Positions 46,880-61,005 of a stretch of DNA of 64,000 nt are shown here, in pieces (within the stretch, counting starts at the first letter, position 1; every line of letters begins with the position of its first letter). This DNA comes from Takakia lepidozioides. Taxonomy: Eukaryota > Streptophyta > Takakiopsida > Takakiales > Takakiaceae. The notes below the pieces were generated by a model. It was not told the origin of the DNA, made no database searches, and saw only the letters and a program-made list of their open reading frames with translations. Location: the NCBI GenBank assembly GCA_030704615.1, contig CM060733.1, positions 45,258,001 to 45,322,000 on the forward strand. Direction: 5' to 3'. Made by a program: the position numbers and the translations under genes.

Positions 46880-49800
46880 CTATTTGGTAGAGCCTAACGA
46901 TGTGCCCAAATAGGCTCTCTTGAGCAATCGTGGCATGCCAACAAAAAGATCCAGCAGGTCCTGGAGGTTTTGACGTTTTGACATGAAGACATTTGCTTGT
47001 TCAAAAGTGCCCAAAAGGTTAAAGAAGTCGGTGACCTGCTTATTAGGTCGTCCAACGATTTGCCATCATGGCAAATCGTTTTCTGATTTCTGACGGACGG
47101 ATCGCGTCGTCCATTAGGGGTCAATAGTAGAGTTCGTCTTCAGTTTTCATGAAGCATGGATAGAACCACCCAGTCAAATGTTAGAGGTGACCAGGATCAC
47201 CAAGAAACAATTTGAGTTGAATATTGTTTGTGTGGGCCTCGGAGGCCAAAATCCCAGAGTAACTCGGCCAAGTGTTTTGTAAGAAGAAAAAATGAGATGG
47301 GACTTTCTTTTGCAAATGGGATTTCGGGCTTTGGTAGACATTTCCTGCCTCCCAGTTGCTTCTGAAGTCCTCCACTGAGGGTTCTTGGTTCTATTGAGTA
47401 AATCTCTTCCATTGAACCTCTGCTAGGAAAAAAAAATGGAAGGATGCATGCAGTATATGAATCTCCCAACTGCTGAATTGCCAGTAACTAGCACAAGAGG
47501 CTGACATGTCACCTGTTCTGACTGTATGAGCGTTCCGTAAAGTTTCATGAAGTGCTATAATTTGCAATTTATGATCTCGACGTGCATCACTAATTCTCGG
47601 GCTGAGCAATCTTTCCAAAGCTGGCAGGCATGGACTCATCTCTTCAGTAGACCAAGTTGACATCACCCATGGCTTGACTGACCTTAGAAGCCTCCTCAAT
47701 AAGTTCATGGGCAAAGCGCAGCAGCTGATCTGCCGTCAGTTAATTCACGACTTCGAAGAATTACCTCCCCCTCCGTGCGGATGCTGGGCTCTTTAGGGAT
47801 TTGGCGCACATTCTTCCTCAGGGTCACTTTCACATCGTTCGATTGGAAGGTCCCAAAGGGTAACAGGTATCGGACAGCTCTGATCTGAAATCGCCGGCTG
47901 AATGGGAATACCAGGAGCCCCTGAGGAGAGCGTTTGTCCCAGGCGCTTTCAACCCATGCCAAGACTTCCGAGCTGTCGGGCTCGTGGAGAGATACCTGCA
48001 TATTCCTTATATTTCATGATTATTGCTCTTCGAGGAAGAAAAATGTCCAGCAGCTCGGCGACAAAATTGTCAACACGTCACAAAGGCTAACTCAACACAG
48101 ATCTGTTTATCAAGATCTACATGTAGAACTACAAAATTCAACATAAGTATTGTGAGGTATTGTGCTTATCTTGGATTTTCAAGTACCTGTCTGCTCTCCA
48201 CTAGCAGGCGGACATCAGCACCCCTCCCTTCACGCGAGAAGTGTAGGATTCCATTTCTGTCTCTTACAACTTTTCTTCGCAAGTCAATTCCCCCAGGAAG
48301 TAATTTGTAGTGGACATTCTCGATTTTCTCTGCACTGCACATAGCATGATCACAGGCCTCTTGGTTCGCAAAGACTGACTGTTCTGAGCCAGTAGAAGTT
48401 ATTATGAAGCGAGGAACTTGAGCGACTCTTGTCATTTCTGGGAGCGACGAATCTTGGGGTTTGATACAGCTCGAGCGCCTGCCGGGGAACGCGCATTTCA
48501 ACGGTTCAACATTTGTAACTTTTTTGAACAGCAAGTAATATATAACTTCCTCGCTATCACATGCAGCCTCTCTCTTCCCCCTCACCTACATGCCTAAGCT
48601 GGACTGTGATCTGAAAGCTCAACCGTAAAACATTAGAGCTCTGGTGCACTGATGATCCTTATATTATGAATGCTTGTGGAGATTAGCCCTGGTACAGTTT
48701 TACACATTATCTCACCTGGTTTAAACATCATTGAAACCAGTATTAATTCAACGGAGTCGTTGATATGACGCTATTTCACACTTTACGCCCGCTGTCCAGA
48801 GTTGCAATCCTAATCAGTTTCGGTTTCCCGATCACTAGACATCAGATCTTAGAACCTTTATTAATTAGCCCTGCTGAGTTTTGATCTGAATTTGGATATG
48901 AAGCAATAGCTTGAACACTCACTGGTCCAGACTGATCAATTTACCTGGTGATATACAGTACACTGTAGGTGAGTAGTCTCCTCCACGAGCTCCTCCATCT
49001 TCGACTTTGTTGCAATCTCTTGATTATAAACTGCTGGAAACTTTAATCTAACAGCGCCCGTCCGGGAGGTCTCACAGTTGTGGTACAAGACTTTGTACAC
49101 TGTCCTCTTCTGAGCTGAGAGTTCATACCTCTCGTCCTCCTGTAAGTACTTCCGTGCATTCAAAATGTTTTGGAACGTCATTGTTTCAGCAACAGCTTGG
49201 TGGACTAATTTTCTACTGCATGAGGGCCTGAAGTTCCGAAAGCGAGAAGCAGCTTGATACCCTGTTCATACCGGAGGCATTTTCACATTCGACATTGAGA
49301 GGATTAGAATTTTCCGGGCCAGGAAAAGTGAGCTTCCCAATGTGCTTGAAGAGTGTCTTCCCAATCCTTACATTTAACTTGACATCTGTAGGAACTCCAG
49401 AGTCTCCAGCGCCTCCAGCTGCAGTACGTGATGTGCCAGTTTCTAAGATTTTCTTTACGCCCACACGAAAGGCCTCTGCATACTGTGACCTGTGCCAGTC
49501 ACCCGCAACATTTTCAATAGCAGTATGATGATCTTGGGTACGAAAGCCGCTGGCCTGCGTAATTGGATCTTGTATAACTGCAGCTTTGGGGCCTGCAGCA
49601 ATCATGAAGACATGACTGTGAGCTGATATTGGGTTTGTCAAAGCACATGCCACAGGGGTATCAGCTGGCAAGTGAACCAATGTGACGCTGAAATTACCAC
49701 ACAGCGCAACACAGAACGGGACAACAGTTCCAGGTTTGATCTGAATTGATCAAGTGAGAGTGAAGTCAGCCTCAGCTAGACGTGTACACAGAATATTGTA

Positions 49801-50430
49801 CAAAGAATTTCTTGAGCTAATTTAGCAGTTCTATGCTGGCGGTGAAACCTAACTGACTGAAATTATGACTTCAGAACATCCCTCGGAGACACAGCCAGCG
49901 GAGAAACGGTCCTGTGCATGCATAGGTAATGTCAAGTGAGTGGGCCAAATAAGACCTGATCTACAGAGGCCTGTCGTACCATCGTCGGATATTGTGGCAG
50001 TCCTCGAATGGAAAAAGAGCATCTGCTTCTGTTCTTTAGAGAGGTACAAGTCAGGGCTCCATGAATCTTGGGCATCGGGTAAAACCTGCAGTCTTACGCG
50101 ACCTAATGGAGAACCTGGAGCAGACAGGCCGCTCGAAAAACAAGTCACTGAGAAATCGGGATAGAATTTCGGCAATGTCTGCCTATCATCGTGAGCTCCT
50201 CGCAAATATTTGGCGTTATGCTCCCTTGGGGTCTCTGATGAGAAAAGCCTTTGATTCTTGAAGGATCGGGATGCACGCTCGACATGCAGCCCTTGCATTT
50301 CTTCCCGTTCTGTGTCCTGCATGATATCTGGCCTAGCAGCAAAGGCATGATTCCTCAAATGGGGTGGCCTGTAAGCTGGGATCGCTTTGGTGATACCTGT
50401 CCCACCTGATTTTGAGGTGAACTCTGACAT
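46880..50430 (-). CDS. Unrecognised family, minus copy (frameshifted)
   Basis: Proposed exons: 50430 to 49980 (or to about 49855), 49740-48945, 48585-48187, 47995-47683 and 47035-46880. Segments match the plus gene at 51727 in order: DFSVTCFSSGL; GDWHRSQYAE with VKLNVRIGKTLFKHIGKLTF; FSLSELQALM; ILNARKYLQEDERYE; RDRNGILHFSREGRGADVR; VLAWVESAWDKRSPQGLLVF; and a last exon VTDFFNLLGTFEQANVFMSK ending in TAG at 46880. The N-terminus has AYRPPHLRN. Two exons (49740-48945 and 47995-47683) are one base off a multiple of three: frame breaks lie near 49218 and 47727 relative to the paralogue. It is either decaying or affected by sequence errors. I recognise no domain and no function can be assigned. 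No signal peptide or membrane segment is seen. Confidence 0.6.
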
Positions 50431-50519
50431 TGCGGCAGTTAGATCTATAGCTCGTCTTCAATTATCCCCCTAAACAAATCAAAGTGACGCTTGATTAAGA
50501 CACACGAGACACAGATTAG

Positions 50520-51062
50520 ACAGGCTCAAACTCGGATGCCCTCAGGTGCAAATCAAACCTGGTAACCTTCCGTGAACATGTGGGGCAGCTGAGAATGGAA
50601 TGAAGGGGGAAAAACAGAAACTTTATACAGTAGATCACCTCGAAGAGAAAGTTCTAAGAGGAGAGGCGGCTGCACTTGAATGAAATAAGTTGACAGCCGC
50701 CAAGATACTGTCCGTGCAATCAACCCTAAATTAATACTTCAATAGAAGTGTCGACAGATCGTCTAAAGTGAAGCGTGTCAAAGATCACACTAAGCTTAGA
50801 CACCTGTAAGTAGATCAGGCAAGCTCAAGCTGGGACTGCGCTGAGTAAATCACCCCTAGGTAAACCTTCCGTGGACCTGTGGAAGCTGAAGATGAAAGGA
50901 AGGGAGACAATGGGGGGACAGAGACAAAACGGAAACTTGATGTACTGTAGCATCTCACCTCGAAGTGAAAGAAGAGGAGAGACGGCGGCACTTGAATGCA
51001 ATAAGGTGACAGCCGCCAATGTCAGTGTCGTGAGACCGTGCAACGATCCCTACTTATAACCC
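50520..51062. repeat. Direct duplication in the divergent intergenic region
   Basis: A block at about 50520-50735 recurs in the same orientation at about 50818-51062. Shared words include AACCTTCCGTG, TCACCTCGAAG, GCACTTGAATG and GACAGCCGCCAA, and both end near AACCCTAA (a telo-box-like word). It lies between the starts of the head-to-head paralogues and probably holds promoter or 5' leader sequence. Confidence 0.65.
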
Positions 51063-51582
51063 TAATCTTCACACTAATCCCTAAACGAGTTTCATCCATG
51101 TGCCTACACTGTGTGCACCTGGAATGGAAATTGAGGGTCGCAGCTGCCTGCATGCTTGCACAAGTGATGCAGATTGTGGGCGTAACGTAACTTCTCTCGT
51201 CCCTCTTGAGCATCCTTCGCCCCCTGCAGCTGTTTCAGCCCTGGTATTTGATTGTTGGCAGATCTCTCTGGTATTGTACATCACTCGACCCCCTTTACTT
51301 TTTCTTAATTACAGTTTGAACATGTTTTTTCGGCGATGAACCAATTGCTGAGCACTGTAAGAATTAACATGTTCTGTATTCAGGATAGTTGCCGATTTCG
51401 CTTGCTCTAATATCTGCTAGTGAGGTAGCACTTGGTACTTCGACTAGATTTCATGATCTACTTGAACAAGAACATCTAGTATAAGACTCTTTTCTGAGCT
51501 CTCTCGATCTCTCTCTTCCACCCAAACTAGGCGCGGGGTCTATTGCAACAAGGCTACGGCAAACAACGTCTTATGAGTACAG

Positions 51583-51606
51583 TCTCTCTCTCTCTCTCTC
51601 TCTCTC
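51583..51606 (+). repeat. (TC)12 microsatellite
   Basis: Twelve TC units about 120 bases before the start of the plus paralogue. CT tracts are common in plant 5' leaders. Confidence 0.9.
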
Positions 51607-51726
51607 ACGCGTTTGGCAGGTGATTAATTCCCATAATCTGTGCAAGCAGGACGTCATTTTTGAAACTTTGGGGGTTGAAGGTAAGATTTCAGCATTCGCG
51701 ACGCTCGACATATTTGGCCACACGTC

Positions 51727-52257
51727 ATGCCTGACACCCTCAATTCAGATGTGTCAATCGTTTCCGAGGTGACACCAGAGAACTCTGTTCAAATTCCCAA
51801 GCCTTCACCAGAACAGGCTATGGCTAGCGAGGAAGGTGAAAGACATGCCGGACCGGATTGTGGGTTGAAGGTGATCAGCATTGCCGACGCTCGGCCACCC
51901 GTCATGTCTGACACCCTCAATTCAGATGTGTCAATCGTTTCCGAGGTGACACCAGAGAACCCTGTTCAAATTCCCAAGCCTTCACCAGAACAGGCTATGG
52001 CTAGCGAGGAAGGTGAAAGACATGCCGGACCGGATTGTGGGTTGAAGGTGATCAGCATTGCCGACGCTCGGCCACCCGTCATGTCTAACACCCTCAATTC
52101 AGATGTGTCAATTGTTTCCGAGGTGACCCCAGAGAACCCAATTCAAGTCCCCAAGCCTGGTCCAGAACAAGCTGTAGCTGGCGAGGAAGGTGAAAGACAA
52201 GTCGGACCGTATTCCCCCGGGATCAAGCAGTCTAGGAGGAGATCATACGAGTTCGAG
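51727..52257 (+). repeat. Three 59-residue coding repeats
   Basis: In-frame units of 177 bases start at 51727, 51904 and 52081, each beginning M-x-(D/N)-TLNSDVSIVSEVTPEN. Units 1 and 2 are almost identical at the DNA level. Unit 3 is more divergent and shorter. A decayed partial unit lies upstream at about 51668-51726. Confidence 0.9.
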
Positions 52258-55028
52258 GCCTACAGAGTGCATAAACGATTTAGGCAAAATTTCCTCGGGT
52301 CGAGTCCCACACGGCCAAGTTTCTATCCCAAGTTCTCAGTTACGTGCTTTGCGAGCGGCTTGTCTCCACTCGACCGTGTGAAGCTGCAGGTTTTACCCAA
52401 TGAACAAGGGTCATGGAGCCCTAATAAGTACCTTTACAGAAACCAGAGGCAGGTGTGCTTCTTCCATTCGCGGTTTACCGCTTCGTCCGAGGATACTGGT
52501 AATATTTCGCCTACTTTCTCGTGTGTGCTATCGACCTCTGCAGTAACAGCTGTAGAGACTATCTTTGGTTAACAATTTGCAATGAGAACCATCTTAGACT
52601 CTACTGCTGCAAAGTTTGAGTAGTCGTGATCGAGTCTAGTCTAACTCTGTAGATAAAGTTCTATATCTCTTGGCACTACATTTTCCGGAACTGTAGATTA
52701 TTCAACTGAGTGAGGTTCTGCACAGTTGCAGGCAGCTCTGCCCAGGACGTTCCAGGAAAATCACCAGTTGACGTCGACATGTTAACTCCTCCAACGACCA
52801 CCACTCTGCTGGGATTGTATAGCACTCCCAGCAGATTTCGAACCCCACACTCGAACAGAAAAGGTGTCGAAAAGGTGGTTGGCGATTGGAGCAGGTCGAA
52901 CTATGAAGGGATCCTCCGTGAGGGCATAGCGAACATCGCAGACAGTTTCGCCTCAAATTCCGCGTTGCAAGTTTCGGAAGGTGCAGATGTTAAGATATCT
53001 CTAAGGATTGGGAAGTCCTTCTTCAAGTATACCGGCGACCTCGCTCTGCCTCGGGTCACGGCTAGTCCTTCAAACACAGAGCTTGCAATTGAGAATAGGT
53101 CGGGACACGACTTGGACTTAAGCTTCTCGCTTTCCGAGCTTCAGGGGCTCATATTGAGCAGACAATTATCCCACCAGTTTGTGCATGAGACCCTTACGGC
53201 GAATAACATTAGAAATGCACGCATCTACTTACAAGACCATCGCTATGAGAAAGTGCCGCAACCAGCTCACAAGATTTATGTGCATTATTTTGACAATGAT
53301 ACTGCCGGAGAGTGCTGTGTGACAGTTAAGTTCCATCCAAATGAGGCGACCCGAAGGATGGAGGAGACGCAGATCATTCTCCAGTCTCACCCACAGAACC
53401 TCGAATTTGATGAGGTACTGTAGATACATCCTCACATGCAAAGAATTACAAGTTGCTGAAAAGGTCGGATTGACCCGGAGAAGCAATCCATGTCGTTCAA
53501 GGTCAATATTGTATTGGTTACGGTTACTTCTTCGACCTGCACTTCTTGACCCCGTGCTGGTTTTCCCTAGACTTTGAATGTGGGAACTAATCTCTCTTTG
53601 ATCTTGCAGACCCTTGAACTTTCAGATTGAGGCCTTGCAAATAAGGCAGCTTGTACAGGTCGGTCTGTAGGCCTTTTCCTTAGTGGAGTGTGTGAAGACA
53701 GAGAAATCTTAGAAGCAAAATCACTTGCACTAGAGAGTTGTCCTGGAGAGTTGTCCTACCTACGAGTGTAGTACATAATTAGCAGGTTTCTAATGCTTAT
53801 GAGTTGAATGTAGGAGGTGCAATCTCAAGACGCCCCAGATCCGTTGCTCCAAGAAACCCTTGAGAAGATTCCTCTTGGTGACAATATTCTCAATTGTAAA
53901 GCTGCTGAAGAACAGGAGACCATTGAGGATAGTCTCGTGCACAATGTCGATGACAATAGCAGTGAGCCAGCAGGAGAAATGCTGAAAATTGAGAAGAGTA
54001 CAGTGCTTACTGTCGCGGATGACCACCACCGTGAGCCTTCTGCAGATCAATTGGGGACCATTGAGAAGAGTCACGTGCTCAATAGTAATCTCAGTGAGGT
54101 TGTTCGAGATCTGGGGAACATGATTCAATATGACGAGAGGCTTGTGCTCAATGATGAGTCTGCTGGAAGGCAGGCAACCTGTGTGGACCACCAGGCTGCA
54201 TATAATACTCTATGCACAGAGAGCGAGGAGCCCTACAGCAAGTTAAAATCACCCTCTAGGGAAATCAAGTTGCAGGAAGAACTACTATCAGTGAAATTAA
54301 AACAGAAGGCGAGGAGCAGAGATGGATTTCTGTCCTTTTTACGGAAAGGGAAGGGCGCTGATTATAGGCTGGCTGTGGAGGGCAGGCAGGTAAGATTGTA
54401 CATAGCGAGCATCAATTGAGTGCCACTTACAACCTTGGCGGTTGTACAAGCTGATGATCAGATTAGATCAGGTTGTAATGGGTTTCTACGCAGAATGTAT
54501 GTCAAAGGAGATATGTCAAGGTATGTTGCAGTATGTTCATAGTCTCTTCTGTACATGGTTCATCAAAAGTCATCATGAATGTCGAAAATGAGCATGACCA
54601 CGAAATGTACTATAATTGTGGAATGGAATCAGGTACTTGTGCACGACCCCGACACCTCAGAAGTTTTGGCATGGGCCAAGAAGGCGTGGGACTGCCGCTC
54701 TGACGACGGAATTATGGTGTTTCCAGCTAACCCTCGATTCGAAATCAGAACTGTTCGATATGTCGGTTCTATCGAGATCTTCCAGTCCAAGAATTTCAAA
54801 GTGAGTCTGAAGAAGGCCCGGATATGTGAGCAACCTGAGAACAGCGCCAAACTGACAAGCACTTGGGGGGTGACTATTCAAAGCTGTGAATGGAAAGAGC
54901 TTCGTAAGACGAAAATGGGAATTCTGGCGGCATCAAATGTTGATCAGATTTCACGCCTTGTTCACGAACTTGCTGAGGAGGGTGCTAAGGTTAGTCACGC
55001 CATGGGTGCGGTTCACTTGGTTTACTGA
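51727..55028 (+). CDS. Unrecognised family, plus copy with N-terminal repeats
   Basis: Proposed exons: 51727-52498 (ends G|GTAAT), 52732-53414, a possible 33-base microexon 53629-53661, 53814-54389 and 54633-55028; phases agree. Order: three 59-residue acidic repeats; a basic patch (KQSRRRSYEFEAYRVHKRFR); FYPKFSVTCFASGLSPL; GDWSRSNYEGILREGIAN; DVKISLRIGKSFFKYTGDL; LSFSLSELQGLILSRQ; an acidic low-complexity region from exon 53814 (repeated IEKS-type words); GFLSFLRKGKGADYRLAVEG; and VLAWAKKAWDCRSDDGIMVF. TGA is at 55026-55028, but AAG|GTTAG at 54989 matches a splice site in the minus paralogue, whose last exon has only a weak trace here (near 55148). About 819 residues. No known domain is recognised. 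The start ATG is chosen because the repeat unit begins there; an upstream start remains possible. Confidence 0.65.
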
Positions 55029-55329
55029 ATGAATGATGGAGAGACCCAGCTGCAGAATCCTTCATTTCAAAATCTCCATGCATATACTCGAGGGACCCGG
55101 TTAACGGATCTAGGCTGCTCATGCTTGGCACTGACTTTAATGAACGATTGCTCAAGAGAGCCTGTTTGGGCACCTCGTTTTTGAATCCAAGCTCTCCCAA
55201 ATACAATCATATGCTGGGATCTGACTTCACTCACTACACAGCCGCATGTGAACAACTTCTAGTGTGTGAACTCGTGACTCCAAAAAGAGACTCGAGAAAA
55301 TCAGTTCACGTCCTGCAGGACATCTAAGG

Positions 55330-58300
55330 TAGTTACACCCAAATGTGAGCGCTTAAGCAGATATGCCCGTACAATTGGTGCAGTAAGGGGAAAAATTATA
55401 TGACTGGATGAGCAATTGAACAAACAGCTTGTGGTTTGAATTGCATGAATTTTGGACGAAGTGGCTAATTGATATATATTATCAAAGTGGCAGGGCACAA
55501 AAATGCTATGCCTGAGCTATAGAGGGTACCATAACTCACTGAAATATTATCTAATATGAAGCCTACATGTGACCTGATATGCACGAGATGTGCACTTGAA
55601 ATGGCCCAATAACTAACCCAACAGCTCGGCCCACAAGAGCAAAAGGTATCCTATAAAAGGCCTCCCTTTGGCAAATATGCTGTTCACAGTATTCAGCACG
55701 TTTTTGTTCATCTAACAAAGCACCATGGGGCCCACAATGCCCATGAAGGAACCTAAATCAGCCCGTTGGCAGTAAGGTCGCCATTTAAGGGCAGGCGTGA
55801 CCACTTTACACCCCAAAAATAGGGGTCCATTTTGAGACCTGCTCATATTTGGGTGTTTCTACCTTACAGTCTTGTGCACCGATCAACTGAATTCACCTCA
55901 AATTTGACAATTCAGTGGCGGGCCCAAGAATCAGCCATTGCGGGGCTGCCACGCAGCGCCGGCCATTGAATGCGCCTTGGATCCGTTAAAACAGTTCGGG
56001 GGACACGTCTGTACACTCGGGCAGCTAGGCAGTGAGATGCTACAGCAGTCTGGCTGATTTGAATTACTTGAAAAAATCATAGAAAATCAAGGCTTGATCA
56101 GTAATTACCATGCTAGGGGTCGTTGGAAAGCTTGGAATCAGGGCTATCTCAACCTTACTTCCATCCGAGCAAAGTATAAAAAGTTGTATGATCTAGAAAA
56201 AACAGGTGCCACCCTGTCTAACTAGGCAATCTCTACCTACTTGCCCCGAGCTCATGTGTCAATCTTAATCTAGATTACATAATGGCGTCATTAACCACCC
56301 ATCATTAGCCCCACCACCGAAGCCGGAAAATGCATTGATAGTAAAATTCCATTGTTTGCTGAAAGGCTTAAAATCTACACACAGAGAATGAGAGTCATCG
56401 TTGGAATCCCGAGAGAGGAGCCAAAGATGTATCCAGGCATAAGTACGCACTGATCAGGATTCACAAGGATCGGGATCGAGTAAAAGTATGACTCATTTCC
56501 TCAACAGCCACTACACTTACAATTGAGCAAACATCAGTACTTATGTAACAAAGCACGGCGCCGTCAAAGAATAAGCTGCTGGAAATGCTGCTCCGCGGGT
56601 ACATTGGTACAGGACATCTCAGAACGAAGTTTCCCATTACTACTCTCTGTACCTGCAACAGTATGTAGCTTGTGTACTTATTACAGGAGGCTGGAGCTCA
56701 GCATCATGGGCTCAGAATTTGCACTGCAGGGAGTTGGCGCTTGAAAGTTGAGTGAGGGAGTTCTCCAAGCCCCATGTCGAAATGGTCGTTAAATGAAAGG
56801 GGTATTCTGTAGCAACATTGGTGGGTTTCGAGATTTTGGACTCCGGACGAATCTGTCTTTAATCTCGATAATTTGTATTGATGTCGTGAATTTGAGTGAA
56901 GGAAGTGGAGACAGGCCGGCTTCTGTCACTCTCCTTTCTCAAGAGTGTGTACAATTTGGCAGAAGAGCGATCGTTAGGCTTCACGAAGCTCACGTACAAT
57001 TTGTTGTTGTTTGCTTTTTATATGCATTCCCTTCCTAAGTTTTCGTCTATGATGTGTTTCAGTCTCGTGGTGATCCCGGAACCTTGCAACTCTGGCTCTG
57101 GGGTCTCTTGGGCTGATCATCCTGGATTGATTGATCTTGGGTTGTCCGAGAAGAGGATCTGACGGGACATCGGCGCTCGAATGATACTCACTTGTGTGAG
57201 ATCCGACTCTCTAGATTCGGTCGGGCCTTCAATTTTTAGTTTAGGCGTTTTTGAGTTTTTTGTGGAGGTGTCGCTTGAAGGTGACCTTGGACTCTGCTAG
57301 TAGCTACTAGCTATTCATCTTGGACACCCCGCCAAAGTCAGACGCTTCCAGCTCCAAGCCAGTAACCGTTTGTAAGCAACCCAATTTGAAGGATGTCTGC
57401 GTGGGTAGACCCGAAGCAGAACACGGTCTTAAAAAATAGCGCAACTACCTCACAGATTTTACTGTTTCTCAGTTCTATTAATCTCAACCGGTCTATCTCT
57501 TTCCAACTCTCCAATGAATACTGTGATGATGCAAGCGGTGTCCATTGAACAAGGTTTGTGGACGACCAACATCCCTGACGACGACTCCTTAACAAGGATC
57601 AAATTTTGCATGTGAGCTGGATCGAAAGGTGTGGCAAAATTAAGGTTCAATACAATCGATCATCACAGCTTCAGTACAATATGATGTCCAGATGGCATCA
57701 TCCCTAGGTAAGACTAAGAGTTAAGTGGTCAAAAGCTGGAACACATGAAAACCATAAACTGCAAGATTGTAGGAGCTGCTCACGATTAACCCGACATGGG
57801 TTTAGAGAATTAGTTTGAAAATTTCCGGCTCATATTCATCACAATTGTGAGGGTTCCATGAGCTTGTTGGACGTTAAGAGAGTTGATTCCAGTGTCAAAA
57901 CAGAGCATGTGCAAGATTCCGGAAATTCCGGTAAGTTAATTTTTACTGCTTATAACTATGATTTGAGATTGGAAGTTGAGATTGGAATCCCGGCTCCATC
58001 CAAGGCCAAGAATCCCAAGAATTGCAAGTGAACACCCAAGAGTTGCAAGTCATTCACTCAGCTGCCTGACCGTTTTCACAGACCTCTCCAAATCTCGATG
58101 TCAGATATTTCACCTTTCATACAAGGTTGATGTGTAATGCAGCGCCCTTTGGGCAGTGCATTCAAGGGTCAATATGGTCACAAGGTTGTGTGCATTACTC
58201 TGTTCCATTATCTGACCTTGTGAGCTCCAAAACTAGCCTTGCAAAGGTGACCTGATTTGTTTCCCGAGTATCTACTGTTACAGAAACAGTCAGAGAAGCA

Positions 58301-58650
58301 GGTCACATTTTACTTGGAGGCACAGATATTTGAAGTCGAAGGTCAATAATATATGGAGTTAACTAGATGTGGTTAAGGATTTCCAGAACAAGACAACATA
58401 CCCAATGATTTCAAGACCAACCGTTTGATCGTAGTTCATACATAACTGTTGAGCCTTATTGGGTAGACGCCAAAAGAGAAGACTCCAATCCCAGGGTTAG
58501 CCAGGTACAATAAGCTTGAAAGCCAAACACTGACTTCATGTGCATGTGACTTCGCGAAGACATTCCATAACACATGAAAAGTTTCCTAGCCACCAGTATA
58601 ACCCAAGAGAATGACCCCATCCGTGTGACTCACCAAAATTGACTACTCTG
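55330..58650. other. Intergenic, no gene supported
   Basis: No domain, spliced gene or RNA gene was recognised on either strand. Confidence 0.5.
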
Positions 58651-58661
58651 ATATGTGAGAT

Positions 58662-59798
<1,137 letters not shown>

Positions 59799-60098
59799 TG
59801 CGATCAGCCAAAGCTCCGGCAGCACAGTCCTGCGCAAGAGAGAGTGAGCCGAGAAGGAAGATCCCCAAAGCCGCTACTCTTCCTTATGGACCACAAGACC
59901 CTCTCTGTGCCGTCCAATCGAAAACCCTACCCCTAGATCGAACGGCCATCCTGGGTGACACCGTGGCCTGGCGTGTGAATCAGAAAATTGTTACAGTAAG
60001 AATTTCTGGAAATCCCCTCTGGGTGAACTAGTGAATTAGCTAACTAGGTATTAGTTAATACAAACCAAGGCAATATGTGTTGTGGACTAAACGACTAC

Positions 60099-60118
60099 AC
60101 CCTAAACCCTAAACCCTG
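60099..60118 (-). promoter_or_regulatory. Telo-box cluster upstream of RPL35
   Basis: ACCCTAAACCCTAAACCCTG lies about 300 bases upstream of the RPL35 ATG. Telo-boxes (AAACCCTAA) are established promoter elements of plant ribosomal protein genes, so this likely supports growth-linked expression of RPL35. Confidence 0.7.
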
Positions 60119-61005
60119 AACGTTAGGATTGAGGAGTTATTTCCCTTCCAGTAGAGCGGTTGCAGTGTTAGGAAGGAGAAATGGTGAAGGAATTGGTCAA
60201 GAGAGGAGAGAGTCAAGGTTGGAGCATGAGAGAGGGAGAGAGATGCAGACCGCTATAGTGGAGATGGCTTGAAGAAGCATTTGGCATGGTGTCCAAATTC
60301 GTTGCAAAGCAGCAAAATCAGGACTGAGAAAGTAACACAGAGGGAGAGAGGGGAGGAAAGAGAGGGAGAAGAGAGAGAAATCAGACAGAGGGAGAATTTG
60401 AGAGATTTTTCCAAGTGGATTCAGGAAAGCAGAAACTCCAAGAGCATTGAGACACTAAAGAACACGACTAGAGATATTTGTGAAGCTGCTGGATTAAGGA
60501 GCACTGGAACACGCATTTGTAGATTCATTTATGATAAGGCGGAAGGGAGGTGCAAGCGAAGAGATGGAGACAGAGACCGTCTTTGAGACGCATGTAACAC
60601 AGAATAGCCGATATGAACGTTCAAATCATCCCCACTAAAATTTCGGATGTTCATTCCAGTAAATTGTTGGGCAGTAATCGTCTGCATTGTTCCGCGGAAT
60701 TTTGTCTGGACTTGGACAATGTGAGTGGCAGTAGTCAATGAAGAAATTCCCAGCACTCATCCGAATTGAGGGGAAAAAACTGAAGTAGACGGCTTAACGA
60801 TATGTCTTTTACTTGGATTCAGCCAACGTTAGGAGATTTGCAAGCTTTGGCAATCCACAACCAAGCTTGTGGAACTCTATGATCATTTTAGAGGTACAGA
60901 TGTGATGTTCCATTTGGCAATCCCGAACAGGCCAAAAGCCCCAACCACGTTTACCATACCATACGTATGTTCAAATCACGATAGCTACGTTCATACTCTG
61001 CAGAC

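Noticed and set aside
60099-60118. Interstitial telomere from a chromosome fusion
   Set aside because: Only about three CCCTAAA units, at a position typical of a plant ribosomal-protein telo-box.
60269-60586. 105-codon Glu/Arg-rich ORF
   Set aside because: GA-rich low-complexity sequence without a domain or splice support.
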